From assembly GCF_001049755.1 (NCBI RefSeq), contig NZ_CVLB01000001.1, positions 62,001 to 126,000 on the forward strand: a stretch of DNA of 64,000 bases, in the 5' to 3' direction. The first letter of the stretch is position 1; the number at the start of each line of letters is the position of its first letter. This DNA comes from Brachyspira suanatina. Lineage in GTDB: Bacteria > Spirochaetota > Brachyspiria > Brachyspirales > Brachyspiraceae. This document shows, in pieces, positions 8,390 to 17,528 of the stretch. The translations under genes were made by a program, and so were the position numbers. Under the pieces are notes generated by a model. That model did not search any database and was not told the origin of the DNA. It was given only the letters and a program-made list of their open reading frames with translations.

Positions 8390-8797
8390 ATGAATAGAAT
8401 ATCATCAAGCAATATAACAAAATTAGAGGATAATGAAGTATTTGTATTTGGAAGCAATACTCAAGGAGCACATGGGGGAGGGGCGGCAAGATTTGCTATG
8501 AATTTCGGTGCTGTATATGGTCAGGCATTCGGACTTCAGGGTAAAACATTTGCTATACCTACAGTTGATTATACAAAAAGCGGAAAGATGGCAGTATCAG
8601 AAATAAAAAAATATGTTGATAAGTTTTTAGCTTTTACTTTAGAGCATAAAGATTTAAAATTCTTAGTAACAGAGATAGGATGCGGTATAGCTGGTTTTAA
8701 AGTTGAGGAAATGGCAGAACTTTTCAGAGAGGCGTTAAAAGATGAATATGATAATGTTTACTTGCCTCAAAGATTTGCCGATTATTTAAAAAGATAG
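8390..8797 (+). CDS. Macro-domain-like protein (A1S_2505-type family)
   Basis: A 135-aa cytoplasmic protein. It opens with NEVFVFGSNTQGAHGGGAAR, followed by AMNFGAVYGQAFGLQGKTFA and IPTVDY, then a central helix and FLVTEIGCGIAGFKVEEMAE. These are the sequence features of a small family distantly related to macro domains: a Gly-rich loop after a strand ending in FGSN, and a later G-C-G-x-A-G loop. Such domains bind ADP-ribose-like nucleotides; the actual ligand here is unknown. It has the strongest ribosome-binding site of the cluster (AAGGAGGAG). Confidence 0.7.
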   Translation: MNRISSSNITKLEDNEVFVFGSNTQGAHGGGAARFAMNFGAVYGQAFGLQGKTFAIPTVDYTKSGKMAVSEIKKYVDKFLAFTLEHKDLKFLVTEIGCGIAGFKVEEMAELFREALKDEYDNVYLPQRFADYLKR

Positions 8798-8845
8798 TTT
8801 TTATAATTAATTTGTTTTATTTATTATCAAGTGAGGTATTAAAAA

Positions 8846-9499
8846 ATGAAGACAAAAATATTTTTATTAGCTTTGTTATTATTGGTATTAGTTTTTTCTT
8901 GTGCTAAAAGCAATCCAGTTAGTGCTAATAATACTACAGACAATAATATTGGAAGTGGTATAGAGAGTAACGGAGAAAATGACAATAATGGAGATAATAA
9001 CAATAACGGGGAAAGTGACAATAATGGAGATAATAATAATAACGGAGAAAATGAAAATAACGGAGAGAATAATAAAGAAGAGAATATACTTTTTCATCCG
9101 GAACTGATATACGGAGAATATAATTCAGAATCTTATGAGAATCATGTTGGAAATGATTTTTTTGATCCCAATGAAAGTCCTTTCACAATTGTTAATAAAC
9201 CTATGACTCTAACAATTAGTGAGGATTCAGGATCAATTTACGGCTTCACTATTGTTTATAATTTTGATGGTAAAAATGTGTATTATTCTAATTTATTTAA
9301 AAATTATTATGAAAATGGTTTTCAAATTTTGAAAGGTAACGGAGTTACTTCAGCAGGTGGTCCAGGTGGAGGTTATTATACGATTCTAAAGTTTGATAGT
9401 AACTTTAATTTAGTAGAAGCTAGTTTTTACACTATAAACAAATCAGGTGAAATAGTTTGTCACACAGCTCATAATATGAAAAAGACTCCTATAAAGTAA
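8846..9499 (+). CDS. Lipoprotein with Asn/Gly/Glu-rich repeat linker
   Basis: A 217-aa protein with a lipoprotein signal (MKTKIFLLALLLLVLVFSCA, lipobox Cys at residue 19). Residues 32-80 are low-complexity repeats of the NNGENDNNGDNN type. The rest is a globular domain of about 135 residues containing GSIYGFTIVYNFDGKNVYYS and GPGGGYYTILKF. The linker would hold the domain away from the membrane. The 5' flank and signal peptide closely match those of the lipoprotein gene at 10044, so the two share a duplicated upstream region although their mature domains differ. Confidence 0.8.
   Translation: MKTKIFLLALLLLVLVFSCAKSNPVSANNTTDNNIGSGIESNGENDNNGDNNNNGESDNNGDNNNNGENENNGENNKEENILFHPELIYGEYNSESYENHVGNDFFDPNESPFTIVNKPMTLTISEDSGSIYGFTIVYNFDGKNVYYSNLFKNYYENGFQILKGNGVTSAGGPGGGYYTILKFDSNFNLVEASFYTINKSGEIVCHTAHNMKKTPIK
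8971..9070 (+). repeat. Imperfect in-frame tandem repeat in the lipoprotein linker
   Basis: Units of about 36 bp built from GGAGAAAATGACAATAATGG and GGAGATAATAACAATAACGG with small substitutions. They keep the reading frame, so unit gain or loss would change linker length only. Confidence 0.8.
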
Positions 9500-9595
9500 A
9501 ACTATTAAAACTAAAAAAGCCAACTGTATTTAAATAGTATAGCATTTTTTTATATTTTATTGAGTGTTTTATATATAAATATTAATTTTTAAATA

Positions 9596-9775
9596 TTAAA
9601 ATAAAGCCTATAATTCTATAGGCTTTATTTATCAACAATCTTATTTCTTTAGTCTTTATTTCCGCTTTCTTTACTGTTCATCAATGCTTCTTTAGTTTTT
9701 AGTATTCCTTGAGTTTTCAGATTATTAGTTTAACAGCATCTTTCATATATACAAAGTCATTATTAACTTCATTTT
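9596..9775 (-). pseudogene. Decayed duplicate of the 3' end of flgD
   Basis: This stretch aligns by eye with 10570-10850, the flgD tail and its downstream hairpin. Shared pieces include AATAAAGCC...TATAGGCTTTA, TTATCAACAATCTTATTTCT, TTTCCGCTTTCTTTACTGTT and TTAGTATTCCTTGAGTTTTC, with gaps and stop codons. The remainder of the 544-base gap (9500-10043) is AT-rich with no gene; its last 55 bases repeat the leader of the upstream lipoprotein gene. Confidence 0.75.
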
Positions 9776-10043
9776 AATTATTTTTATAGCAATGAAACGA
9801 AATATGATAAATGTTTTATATTATGGAGTATAGTGTTATCCATAGCTAATAAATTGAGAAAGACTGCCTATTAATTTACATGAAAACAATTAGAAATAAA
9901 AAATATAATGCTATATATAATAATATTTTTTATTAATAGAAATATATACAAATTATTTAAAAATCTAATTTTTATTAAAAAAAAGTACATTTTTATAATT
10001 AATTTGTTTTATTTTAACATATACAAAACATAAGGATATAAAA

Positions 10044-10475
10044 ATGAAAACAAAAATATTTCTATTATTTACTTTTTTGATATTAGCTGTTTCATGTGCT
10101 AAAGACAACCCTTTAAACTCATCAAATAACAATAATAACAACAATAATAATCAAATTACAATTGCAAACTATGAAGGTACATATACTGGAAAAGCCCAAT
10201 ATAGAGTTATACCAAATGGAAGTCCTACAGAAGAAGATATCACTATAATAATAGATAATAAGGGTTCAGTTACGATTAAAACTCAATCTCAGTCTAAAGT
10301 TTTTGACAGTATTAGTAAGATTTCAGACAAAGAATATTCTTATAATAATTCTCCTTATATACTTAGCATAATATTTGATGAAGCAGGAAATGTAAGCATT
10401 GATTATACAATACAAAATGAAAATGGTACATCTGAAAAATATACGGCTAATAAATTAACAAAGACAGTTTCTTAA
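10044..10475 (+). CDS. Lipoprotein with poly-Asn linker
   Basis: A 143-aa protein with signal MKTKIFLLFTFLILAVSCAK (lipobox Cys at residue 18), then an Asn run (residues 27-36) and a domain of about 100 residues that starts ITIANYEGTYTGKAQYRVIP and looks like a small beta barrel. The signal and 5' flank (TTTTTATAATTAATTTGTTT) repeat those of the lipoprotein gene at 8846. It ends at a strong terminator, convergent with flgD. Function unknown. Confidence 0.8.
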   Translation: MKTKIFLLFTFLILAVSCAKDNPLNSSNNNNNNNNNQITIANYEGTYTGKAQYRVIPNGSPTEEDITIIIDNKGSVTIKTQSQSKVFDSISKISDKEYSYNNSPYILSIIFDEAGNVSIDYTIQNENGTSEKYTANKLTKTVS

Positions 10476-10514
10476 TATAGAAAAAACTTTTTTATTGTAA
10501 TAACTTCTAAAAAT

Positions 10515-10550
10515 AAAAAAGCCCCTGTTTAAATACAGGAGCTTTTTTTA
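10515..10550 (+). terminator. Rho-independent terminator
   Basis: AGC-CCTGT pairs with ACAGG-GCT around an AT loop, with a run of seven T; A-run before the stem may also serve the convergent flgD transcript. Confidence 0.85.
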
Positions 10551-10654
10551 TATTTGACATAATTTTTAAAATATACAAAAATAAAGCCCATAGAATATAT
10601 TAAATATAATTCCATAGGCTTTAATTTATCAACAATTTTATTTCTTTAAATATT

Positions 10655-11449
10655 TTATTTCTTAATAATTTTATTTCCGCTTTCTTTGCTATTCATTAAT
10701 GCTTCTTCTGCTTTAAGCATTCCTTGAGTTTTCTCAATTTTATTAAGATTAGCATTATCAGTTTTTGAAACTTCGCTTTGAGTAGCAGAATTTATTTCAG
10801 CTTCAATAGCAGCTCTCATATCTCCAAACTCATTATTGATTCCTTCGCCGTTATTCTCATCGCCTGAAGGTCTTATAATCTGAGCCTTATCAATCAAAGA
10901 AGATTCAAATACTTTAGCAGCCTCATCTTCGCTTTGTGCTTCTCTAACCTGAGAAACTGCAGCAGCCTCAGAAGCCATTAAATCACCGCTGGAATGTACT
11001 ATCATAACATCTTCAGGACGAACAGTTATAAGTCCGTTGTCAGTTCTGACAGCAAGTGCCACTCCTGTATCATTTTCCATAACCATTTCAACAGGGCCTA
11101 AGAATCTGTTTCCAGCCTCGTCCATAACCTCAACACTCTTTCCAAGCATAGAATAACCTGTTTGGCTTGAGTAGAAAGTTTTCATAGAGTCAAGATTTTT
11201 ATTAACCTCTGTCATTTGTTCAACAGATGAGAATTGTGCTAATTGTGCAATCATATCTCTGTTATCCATTGGAGAAAGAGGATCCTGATGGCTCATTTGT
11301 ACTGTAAGGAGTTTCAAGAAAGCATCTTTACCCAAAGAATTTTGTGTAGGATCTCTTTCAAAATTATGCTGTAAGTTGAAAGCTCCTACCTCTTGTTTTA
11401 ATATTTTTATCTCTCTATCTGACATTCTTAAAGCATCTGCTGATATCAT
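10655..11449 (-). CDS. flgD: Flagellar hook assembly (capping) protein FlgD
   Basis: A 264-aa protein with the FlgD N-terminal signature: LGKDAFLKLLTVQMSHQDPL (residues 39-58), then DNRDMIAQLAQFSSVEQM. FlgD caps the growing hook and is needed for FlgE assembly. Residues 95-135 form the conserved beta region (SMLGKSVEVMDEAGNRFLGP). The C-terminal 100 residues are a hydrophilic, Ala/Glu/Asn-rich extension. It has an AAGGAG site at 11461-11466 and lies 50 bp after fliK, so the two form an operon. No flgE or motAB follows, although these often do in spirochaetes: the flgD tail is instead duplicated at 9596 among lipoprotein genes. Confidence 0.95.
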   Translation of the reverse strand: MISADALRMSDREIKILKQEVGAFNLQHNFERDPTQNSLGKDAFLKLLTVQMSHQDPLSPMDNRDMIAQLAQFSSVEQMTEVNKNLDSMKTFYSSQTGYSMLGKSVEVMDEAGNRFLGPVEMVMENDTGVALAVRTDNGLITVRPEDVMIVHSSGDLMASEAAAVSQVREAQSEDEAAKVFESSLIDKAQIIRPSGDENNGEGINNEFGDMRAAIEAEINSATQSEVSKTDNANLNKIEKTQGMLKAEEALMNSKESGNKIIKK

Positions 11450-11499
11450 TTATACACTCCTTCAAAGTTATTTCTTCATAATTTATATTTATGAACCTA

Positions 11500-13104
11500 T
11501 TAAATAAGTAAATTCAATTTTCTTTCAGGTACTATATATGCTTTTATATCGGCTTTTACTTCTTCTACATTATTATTATTTTCAGAAGCGAATCTGTTTC
11601 CTATAGTTTCTAATTCCTCGCCGAAGCCTCCGTCATTAGGCATATCCTGTCTAAGCATTACATCAAAACCTTCTATATTAATGCCTATCTCGCTTAATGA
11701 AGTTATAACAGTATCTAAATTCTTAGTGAAAATATCTTTAACATCTGCATTATCTACAAATATTTTACCTATTAAATTGTCTCCGTCCATGCTGATTTTT
11801 AATCTTACTTTACCAAGATATTCAGGATTAAGACTCATTAATACTTCGCTTTTTCCATTATTAACAGCAACTTGAGCTTTCTCTACCAATTTACCCATTA
11901 AGTCTTGGAATTTTATCATATTATCAGTAAGGTTTGTGCTGTTATGAGTTTTGGATACATTATTGTTATAATGATTATATCCTTTCAAATTAGCACCATC
12001 TGCAGAGTCTTTCATATTTATTATAGTAAGCTCTGCACCTTTATCATCTGATATAGTATTATTCACAGTACTGTTATTATTTTTCATTTCAGCAGCGTCT
12101 TTTTTATCTGCATATTTATTTTCTATATTCATATCAATATTAGCATCTGCCATAGCATTATTATCAAGCTGCATAGCATTATCTTCAATACTAATATCAT
12201 TAATATCTTTTGTTTCTATATTTTTGTCATTATCTTTATTGGAAGCAACTTTTATTTCTTTAGCTTCTGAATTATCAATATCTTTTACTTCGATATTTTC
12301 TTCAGTATTTTCAGCTAAAACTTCTTTTTTATCTTCGCTGCCGTCATTTTCTATCATTGCTTTTAAAGCTTCTAAAGATTCAATTAAATCTTCTAATTCT
12401 TTCTTATCTTCTTCGCTTAATTCTTCAGCATTCAAAGATTCTATTTGTTTTTTTATTTTTTCTATTTCTTCAGTATTTTTTGTATTTTCTTTTTTATCAG
12501 CTTTAGCTAAAATGTTTTCTTTAGTATCAGCTGTATTAACTTCTTTTGCATCAGCTTTTTTATCATTAGAAGTATTTTGTAAAAGGAGTTTTGCTTTTTC
12601 TTTTGTTAGAGCCAATTTTTCTTTAGCAGATACATTTTCTTCTTTATTACCTGAAGCTAATTTTGCTGCTTTTTCTTCTATATTATTATCTTTATTAGAT
12701 GAAGCATTTAATTCTTCTGATTTATTTTCTGCTTGTTCTTCAGTATTGCTTACAGATTTAGCTTCTTCAGCATTATCTGAAGTTTCATCTGTTTTTTTAG
12801 CAGTATTTTCGCTAGATGAAGAAACCTTTTCTTCTATAGTATTTTCTTCAGCATCATATTGATTATAATCGTTATAGTAATCATCATAACTATTATAATT
12901 ATTTTCTGTTTGATTTTCTTCAGTATTTAAGTGTCTTTCTATTTTATTAGAAACACTTGAAGGAGCAGAATAATCTGTCTGAGTTTTATTTAACATATTA
13001 GCAAAAGAATCATCATAGCTGTAATTATTCAAATTATAAGGGCTATTATTAGATGAAACATTAGTATCAACAAAAGATAATAAGTTGCCTAATCCATTTA
13101 CCAT
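11500..13104 (-). CDS. fliK: Flagellar hook-length control protein FliK
   Basis: A 534-aa protein. The first 380 residues are low complexity (Asn, Glu, Lys, Ala, Asp), as expected for the disordered ruler part of FliK. The C-terminal Flg_hook domain starts near residue 390 (DNMIKFQDLMGKLVEKAQVA) and contains the conserved EVLMSLNPEYLGKVRLKISM and LIGKIFVDNADVKDIF. In other bacteria this domain contacts FlhB and switches export from hook to filament. It is upstream of flgD on the same strand and divergent from a second FliK-like gene. The start is ATG after AGGAAG. Confidence 0.88.
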   Translation of the reverse strand: MVNGLGNLLSFVDTNVSSNNSPYNLNNYSYDDSFANMLNKTQTDYSAPSSVSNKIERHLNTEENQTENNYNSYDDYYNDYNQYDAEENTIEEKVSSSSENTAKKTDETSDNAEEAKSVSNTEEQAENKSEELNASSNKDNNIEEKAAKLASGNKEENVSAKEKLALTKEKAKLLLQNTSNDKKADAKEVNTADTKENILAKADKKENTKNTEEIEKIKKQIESLNAEELSEEDKKELEDLIESLEALKAMIENDGSEDKKEVLAENTEENIEVKDIDNSEAKEIKVASNKDNDKNIETKDINDISIEDNAMQLDNNAMADANIDMNIENKYADKKDAAEMKNNNSTVNNTISDDKGAELTIINMKDSADGANLKGYNHYNNNVSKTHNSTNLTDNMIKFQDLMGKLVEKAQVAVNNGKSEVLMSLNPEYLGKVRLKISMDGDNLIGKIFVDNADVKDIFTKNLDTVITSLSEIGINIEGFDVMLRQDMPNDGGFGEELETIGNRFASENNNNVEEVKADIKAYIVPERKLNLLI

Positions 13105-13203
13105 AATTTACTTCCTAATTATTAGTTTTATTACTATATTAATATTCGGAAGTATTCAAATTTCCTTTATAAAAAATAACATAATATTTGAAAAATTATT
13201 TTT

Positions 13204-14298
13204 ATGTTTTATAATGATAATATGCTTAATATAAATAGTAAATATTTTAATCTCATAACTAATAAAAACAATGCTCAAATCAAAGACGGCGATGTGGTAA
13301 GATATTCCATAATGAGGAAATTGGATAATGATAAGGCATTAATAAATGTTATGGGCAACAAATTAATAGCATTATTTAAAAACGGAATGACAGATAAAGG
13401 CTTTGCTTTAGTTAGTAAGAAAAACGGAGAAGTAACTTTAACTATACTAAAAAATGCAGAAAGTTTGAAAGAAGCAAGAGAAGGCATACAAAATAAGAAT
13501 AATGCGAATGTTTTACTTAACATAACTGAGAATAATTCAGAAGTTTCAACTATGCTGTCTCAGAAAGGTATAAAGCCTAGTTATGAAAATATAAGATATT
13601 TTGAAACTATACTTAAATACCTTCCGGATTTGGACAGCGATAAAAAAAAGTTCATATTAAATGCAATGTCTAACGGTGTATATTTAACGGTAGAAGAAAT
13701 AAACTCTTTAGGAAATATTTTTAAACAATTTAACGACATAATCAGACATATAAAAAACTCTAACAAAAATACTGAAATAACCGAAATATTAGTAATGCTT
13801 GCTAATAGTGTTATTCAGGGGAATGATAATGACTCCAATAATACTATTGCAGAAAATTTAAATAACTATATAAATACAAATGCTAATTTTAATATATGGT
13901 TTATGCTCTTTGATATGCTTCATGGTGAGTTATCTTCTGATAATTCTAATATGATGATGCTTATGCTGAAAATTTTATCTGCAAATAGGAAAAACAGAAA
14001 TTTTAATGAAACTGCATTTATGATTCCTATACCATTTGTTATAGACGGCGAAATTAAAGATGTATTATTATATATTAGTAAAGATGAAAATAATAAAAAC
14101 ATATTAACATTTGTAGTTTATGATAATGATAAAGATCTATGTAAAATAGATATTACTAAAGATGAATATGATAATAGATATTTGATTACAGTTAAATTAT
14201 TTGATAAGAAGCTGTATAATAAATTAAACAGTGTGAAAGAAGATATAGATAAAGAATTAAGTATTTTTGAGAATATAAAAATAAATTATGAAGGCTAA
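13204..14298 (+). CDS. FliK-like/YlqG-like protein at the head of the FlhB-paralogue operon
   Basis: A 364-aa protein with no signal peptide. The N-terminal third is a beta-rich region (DGDVVRYSIMRKLDNDKALI), the middle is helical, and the C-terminal quarter contains FMIPIPFVIDGEIKDVLLYI, which resembles the FliK C-terminal strand region. Position supports this: it lies 4 bp upstream of an FlhB C-terminal paralogue, the arrangement of ylqG-ylqH in Bacillus. A role in export control is inferred, not shown. No clear ribosome-binding site precedes the ATG at 13204; an in-frame ATG at 13222 is an alternative. Confidence 0.6.
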   Translation: MFYNDNMLNINSKYFNLITNKNNAQIKDGDVVRYSIMRKLDNDKALINVMGNKLIALFKNGMTDKGFALVSKKNGEVTLTILKNAESLKEAREGIQNKNNANVLLNITENNSEVSTMLSQKGIKPSYENIRYFETILKYLPDLDSDKKKFILNAMSNGVYLTVEEINSLGNIFKQFNDIIRHIKNSNKNTEITEILVMLANSVIQGNDNDSNNTIAENLNNYINTNANFNIWFMLFDMLHGELSSDNSNMMMLMLKILSANRKNRNFNETAFMIPIPFVIDGEIKDVLLYISKDENNKNILTFVVYDNDKDLCKIDITKDEYDNRYLITVKLFDKKLYNKLNSVKEDIDKELSIFENIKINYEG

Positions 14299-14302
14299 GT
14301 GA

Positions 14303-14572
14303 ATGAGCAGAAATAATAAGGATATAAAGAATGCTGCTGCTTTACTCTATAATAGAGAAGTGCATAATGCTCCTATAGTTATATCCAAAGGGAATAATTA
14401 TTTAGCTAAAAGAATGGTTGATATTGCAAGAAAGCATAAAGTTCCTGTTATTTCTGATGAGAATACAGCTGAGCATTTGATGCAGTTAGAAATAGGTGAG
14501 GAGATACCTTATTCACTTTATGAGGCTGTTAGTATAATATTAAAATATATATATAAATTAAAGGCAGAATAA
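14303..14572 (+). CDS. FlhB C-terminal-domain paralogue (FlhX/YlqH type)
   Basis: An 89-aa protein equivalent to the cytoplasmic C-terminal domain of the flagellar export switch FlhB. It has AAALLYNREVHNAPIVISKG, then NYLAKRMVDIARKHKVPVIS and EIGEEIPYSLYEAVSIIL. The membrane part and the NPTH autocleavage loop are absent, as in stand-alone paralogues that can replace the FlhB cleavage product. The gene sits between the FliK-like gene (4 bp) and the HD-GYP-like gene (3 bp), so all three are translationally linked. Confidence 0.88.
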   Translation: MSRNNKDIKNAAALLYNREVHNAPIVISKGNNYLAKRMVDIARKHKVPVISDENTAEHLMQLEIGEEIPYSLYEAVSIILKYIYKLKAE

Positions 14573-14575
14573 ATA

Positions 14576-15808
14576 ATGGCAAAATTAACTAAAATAAATA
14601 TTCAAGATATAAAAACAAAAGCTGAAAAGAAAGATATATACTTGTACAATGATTTTCTTGCTTCTACAGGATATATAGATTTCAAAGAAGATGATATGCA
14701 AAGACTTCAGAAATGGGATATCAATGAAGTATTTATGGAGGATAATACTTCTTTAGATATGGAAGTATCTGCTGACTTTGATAAGTTTTTGAGAGAATAT
14801 AAAGTATTTAAAAAAATATATTTAAATGTAATTAAAAAAGTTAGGAATAATTTAGGCGGATATAAAAATAATAATTTGGTTAATTTGAATGAACTTAATG
14901 AAATTTTAGATGAAGTATTAGATATAGTTAATAGAAATTTAAGCAGTGTGCTTCAGCTTTTTAATTTAACTGGTTTACCTAGGTCTGATGAATATTATGT
15001 AAGGTCTTTAAATGTTTCTTTAATATCTATGATTATTGGACGAGCCATGAAATTCTCTGAAAATAGAGTAAAAAAATTAGGAATAGGTGCTATACTTTAT
15101 GATATAGGGCTTGTGAAAGTTCCTGATAAGATATTGGAGAAAATAGGAAAATTTACTCCTGAAGAATATGCTGAAATAAAAAAACATACAGTTTATGGAT
15201 ATAAAATTCTTAAAACTAGTTTTAGATTTGAAGAAGATTTGGCTATGATATCTCTTATGCATCATGAATATTATAATGGTAAAGGATATCCTAGAGGACT
15301 TTCCGGTAATCAGATAAATTTATATTCAAAAATAATTGCTATAGCTCATGCTGTTGAAAAGATGCTTAAACCTATAAGAATGGCATCTTCCAATTCTAAA
15401 TTAAAAGATAATAAATCTACATTCAGTTTGATGCTTGAAAAAAGTAATGAAAATAAAAAGAAAGATGTATCATTATATTATGCTGTTAAAGAGATTATAC
15501 ATGGTGCCAATACAAAGTATGATCCTAATATATCAAAAACTTTTGTTAGTATATTTACAGTATATCCTATAGGTTCTATAGTTATTTTAAATGATAAAAG
15601 AAAGGGATTTGTTTTTGCTACTAATCCTAATTTCCCTATCAGACCTATAATAAAAATAGTTTCCAATGAGAATGGAGAATTTATCGATGATGGAGAAACT
15701 ATCAATTTATTAGAAACTAATCAGCTGTTTATAGCAGGTGTTGATAAAGATAATAATTTCTTGGAGGAGGTAAGAACTAAAATATTAGACGTTGAAGAAG
15801 AAAAGTAA
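14576..15808 (+). CDS. Degenerate HD-GYP-domain protein
   Basis: A 410-aa cytoplasmic protein with an HD-GYP domain at about residues 130-290. It keeps HHEYYNGKGYPRGLSG, the GYP signature near residue 229. Other metal ligands are changed: the HDIGK motif reads YDIGL (near residue 175), the first conserved His is not seen, and the late Asp position reads AHAVEKM. Canonical HD-GYP proteins hydrolyse cyclic di-GMP; this one is probably inactive and may instead bind the nucleotide or a partner. About 110 C-terminal residues (VSIFTVYPIGSIVILND onward) form a beta-rich extra domain seen in some HD-GYP proteins. The position suggests a flagellar role. Confidence 0.8.
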   Translation: MAKLTKINIQDIKTKAEKKDIYLYNDFLASTGYIDFKEDDMQRLQKWDINEVFMEDNTSLDMEVSADFDKFLREYKVFKKIYLNVIKKVRNNLGGYKNNNLVNLNELNEILDEVLDIVNRNLSSVLQLFNLTGLPRSDEYYVRSLNVSLISMIIGRAMKFSENRVKKLGIGAILYDIGLVKVPDKILEKIGKFTPEEYAEIKKHTVYGYKILKTSFRFEEDLAMISLMHHEYYNGKGYPRGLSGNQINLYSKIIAIAHAVEKMLKPIRMASSNSKLKDNKSTFSLMLEKSNENKKKDVSLYYAVKEIIHGANTKYDPNISKTFVSIFTVYPIGSIVILNDKRKGFVFATNPNFPIRPIIKIVSNENGEFIDDGETINLLETNQLFIAGVDKDNNFLEEVRTKILDVEEEK

Positions 15809-15817
15809 TATTAAAAA

Positions 15818-16183
15818 ATGGCTAACAAAAAAATCATAGGCAATCTAGGAGAGGATATTGCCTTAGAATATCTCGAAAAACTTGGATATACCTTAGTAGA
15901 AAGGAATTTTAAAGGTAAAAAGACAAGAGGAGAGATAGATTTAGTAATGACAAAAGGAGTTGTTATTGTGTTTATAGAAGTTAAATATCGAAGACAGGGA
16001 AGTTTTGGATATGCAGCTTGCTCAATATCAGATCGCAAAAAGAAAAAGCTATATGAGACAGCTGAAGAATACTTAATTGAAAAAGGATTAAGTTTTAATC
16101 AAAAATGTTCCTTTGGGGCAGTTCTAATAGACGATACCCTTTATAATCGTGAAATATCATTCATTGAAGATATATTTATTTAG
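15818..16183 (+). CDS. YraN family (UPF0102) nuclease-fold protein
   Basis: A 121-aa protein with the full YraN pattern: GNLGEDIALEYLEKLGYTLV, ERNFKGKKTRGEIDLVM and FIEVKYRR. The E-x-D...E-V-K residues are those of the PD-(D/E)XK nuclease fold, resembling Holliday-junction resolvases, but no activity is established for the family. It is 9 bp downstream of the HD-GYP-like gene and 10 bp upstream of a 42-aa ORF. Confidence 0.9.
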   Translation: MANKKIIGNLGEDIALEYLEKLGYTLVERNFKGKKTRGEIDLVMTKGVVIVFIEVKYRRQGSFGYAACSISDRKKKKLYETAEEYLIEKGLSFNQKCSFGAVLIDDTLYNREISFIEDIFI

Positions 16184-16193
16184 GGGTATCAAT

Positions 16194-16322
16194 ATGAAAA
16201 CAGCAGTAAAAATTAACCCTGAAAAAATAGATCTTTATAAGAAAAAATTAAAAGATGAGAAGTATATAGATAAAGCTATAGAGAGATTAGCTGGACACTT
16301 AATAAGTGCTGTAATAGATTAA
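16194..16322 (+). CDS. Small 42-aa protein in the flagellar/kdsD operon
   Basis: An ATG preceded by AGGGG opens a frame starting MKTAVKINPEKIDLYKKKLK and ending LAGHLISAVID before TAA. It fits between yraN (10 bp gap) and kdsD (22 bp gap) on the same strand. The sequence is Lys-rich and helical with a short hydrophobic end. I do not recognise the family. Operon fit and ribosome-binding site argue that it is translated. Confidence 0.6.
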   Translation: MKTAVKINPEKIDLYKKKLKDEKYIDKAIERLAGHLISAVID

Positions 16323-16344
16323 CAATTAATTAAGCGGATTTTGT

Positions 16345-17307
16345 ATGGATATAATCGAACGAGGAAAAACTACTCTTTTACTTGAAAGCGAAAATCTCAA
16401 AATTTTATCAGATAAATTAGATATGAATTTTGAAAATGCAGTAAAAGAGTTATTTAATATTAGAGGCAGAGTTATAACTTCTGGAGTAGGAAAGAGCGGA
16501 CATATAGCAAGAAAGGCAGCTGCTACTTTTGCATCCACTGGTACTCCAAGTTTTTTTGTTGATCCTAATGAATGTATGCATGGCGATTTTGGTATGATCA
16601 CAAAAGAAGATTATTGTTTGCTATATTCTAAAGGTGGTGAATCTCGTGAGGTTATAGAACTTGTGAATTGGTTATGCAGGCAGAATATACCATACATTGC
16701 AATTACAAATGAGATAAATTCTACGCTTTCTAAGAATGCTAAAATTACATTGCTTACGCATGTCAAAGAAGAAGCTTGTCCTTTAAGATTAGCTCCTACT
16801 GTAAGCACTACAGCTTCTTTAGCTTTATCTGATGCTTTGGCTACTGCATTAATGGAATTGAGGGGATTCAGAGCAGAAGATTTTGCAGTTTTTCATCCTG
16901 GAGGAAGTTTAGGTAGACAGCTTGCAAAAGTTAAATCTATTATGCATACTGAAAATTTACCTATTATTTTCCCTGATACTTCATTGCAGGATGCCTTATT
17001 TAAAATCATAGAATGCAAGCTTGGAATAGCCATTGTTGTTGATGAGAAGAATATTTTAAAAGGAATAATAGTAGATGGAGATTTAAAAAGGCTTCTTATC
17101 AAAGATGATGATATAAAAAATATACTTTCTAAAGAAGTTAAATACATTATGAACACTTCTCCTAAAGTCATTTACGAAGATACTCTTATAGGAGAGGCTT
17201 TACATATCATGGAAGGAAAGATTACTAATTTAGTAGTGGTAAACAATAATAATAATCCTATTGGAATAGTACATATACATGATATTTTGAAAATAAAGGC
17301 TTTTTAA
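16345..17307 (+). CDS. kdsD: Arabinose-5-phosphate isomerase (KdsD/KpsF)
   Basis: A 320-aa enzyme converting ribulose 5-phosphate to arabinose 5-phosphate, the first step to KDO. The SIS domain (residues 30-185) has SGVGKSGHIARKAAATFAST and the family segment FVDPNECMHGDFGMI; FHPGGSLGRQL, near residue 182, carries the conserved active-site His. Two CBS domains follow (IMHTENLPIIFPDTSLQDAL and YIMNTSPKVIYEDTLIGEAL). Length and domain order are normal. It is the last gene of the plus-strand operon that starts with flagellar genes; no other KDO genes are in view. Confidence 0.92.
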   Translation: MDIIERGKTTLLLESENLKILSDKLDMNFENAVKELFNIRGRVITSGVGKSGHIARKAAATFASTGTPSFFVDPNECMHGDFGMITKEDYCLLYSKGGESREVIELVNWLCRQNIPYIAITNEINSTLSKNAKITLLTHVKEEACPLRLAPTVSTTASLALSDALATALMELRGFRAEDFAVFHPGGSLGRQLAKVKSIMHTENLPIIFPDTSLQDALFKIIECKLGIAIVVDEKNILKGIIVDGDLKRLLIKDDDIKNILSKEVKYIMNTSPKVIYEDTLIGEALHIMEGKITNLVVVNNNNNPIGIVHIHDILKIKAF

Positions 17308-17528
17308 AAATGTTAAATCAAAACTTATATAAAATTTAAAATATATGATTATTTTTTATTATTAATTTAAAATGATGAATAGAAGTATATTATCGTACAT
17401 TAAATAAATTTTAAATCTAAATTAATACTTATTATACTATCATTAAAAATCTATTATAAAAATATTTACTTGACTTTTTTCGGATATATATTATTGTTAA
17501 ATGCATATCTAAAAATATTCTTATACAA

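Noticed and set aside
12224-12862. 212-codon plus-strand frame inside fliK
   Set aside because: It is Ser/Phe/Ala-rich antisense of the low-complexity FliK ruler region, with no start signal; fliK itself has a clear domain and operon context.
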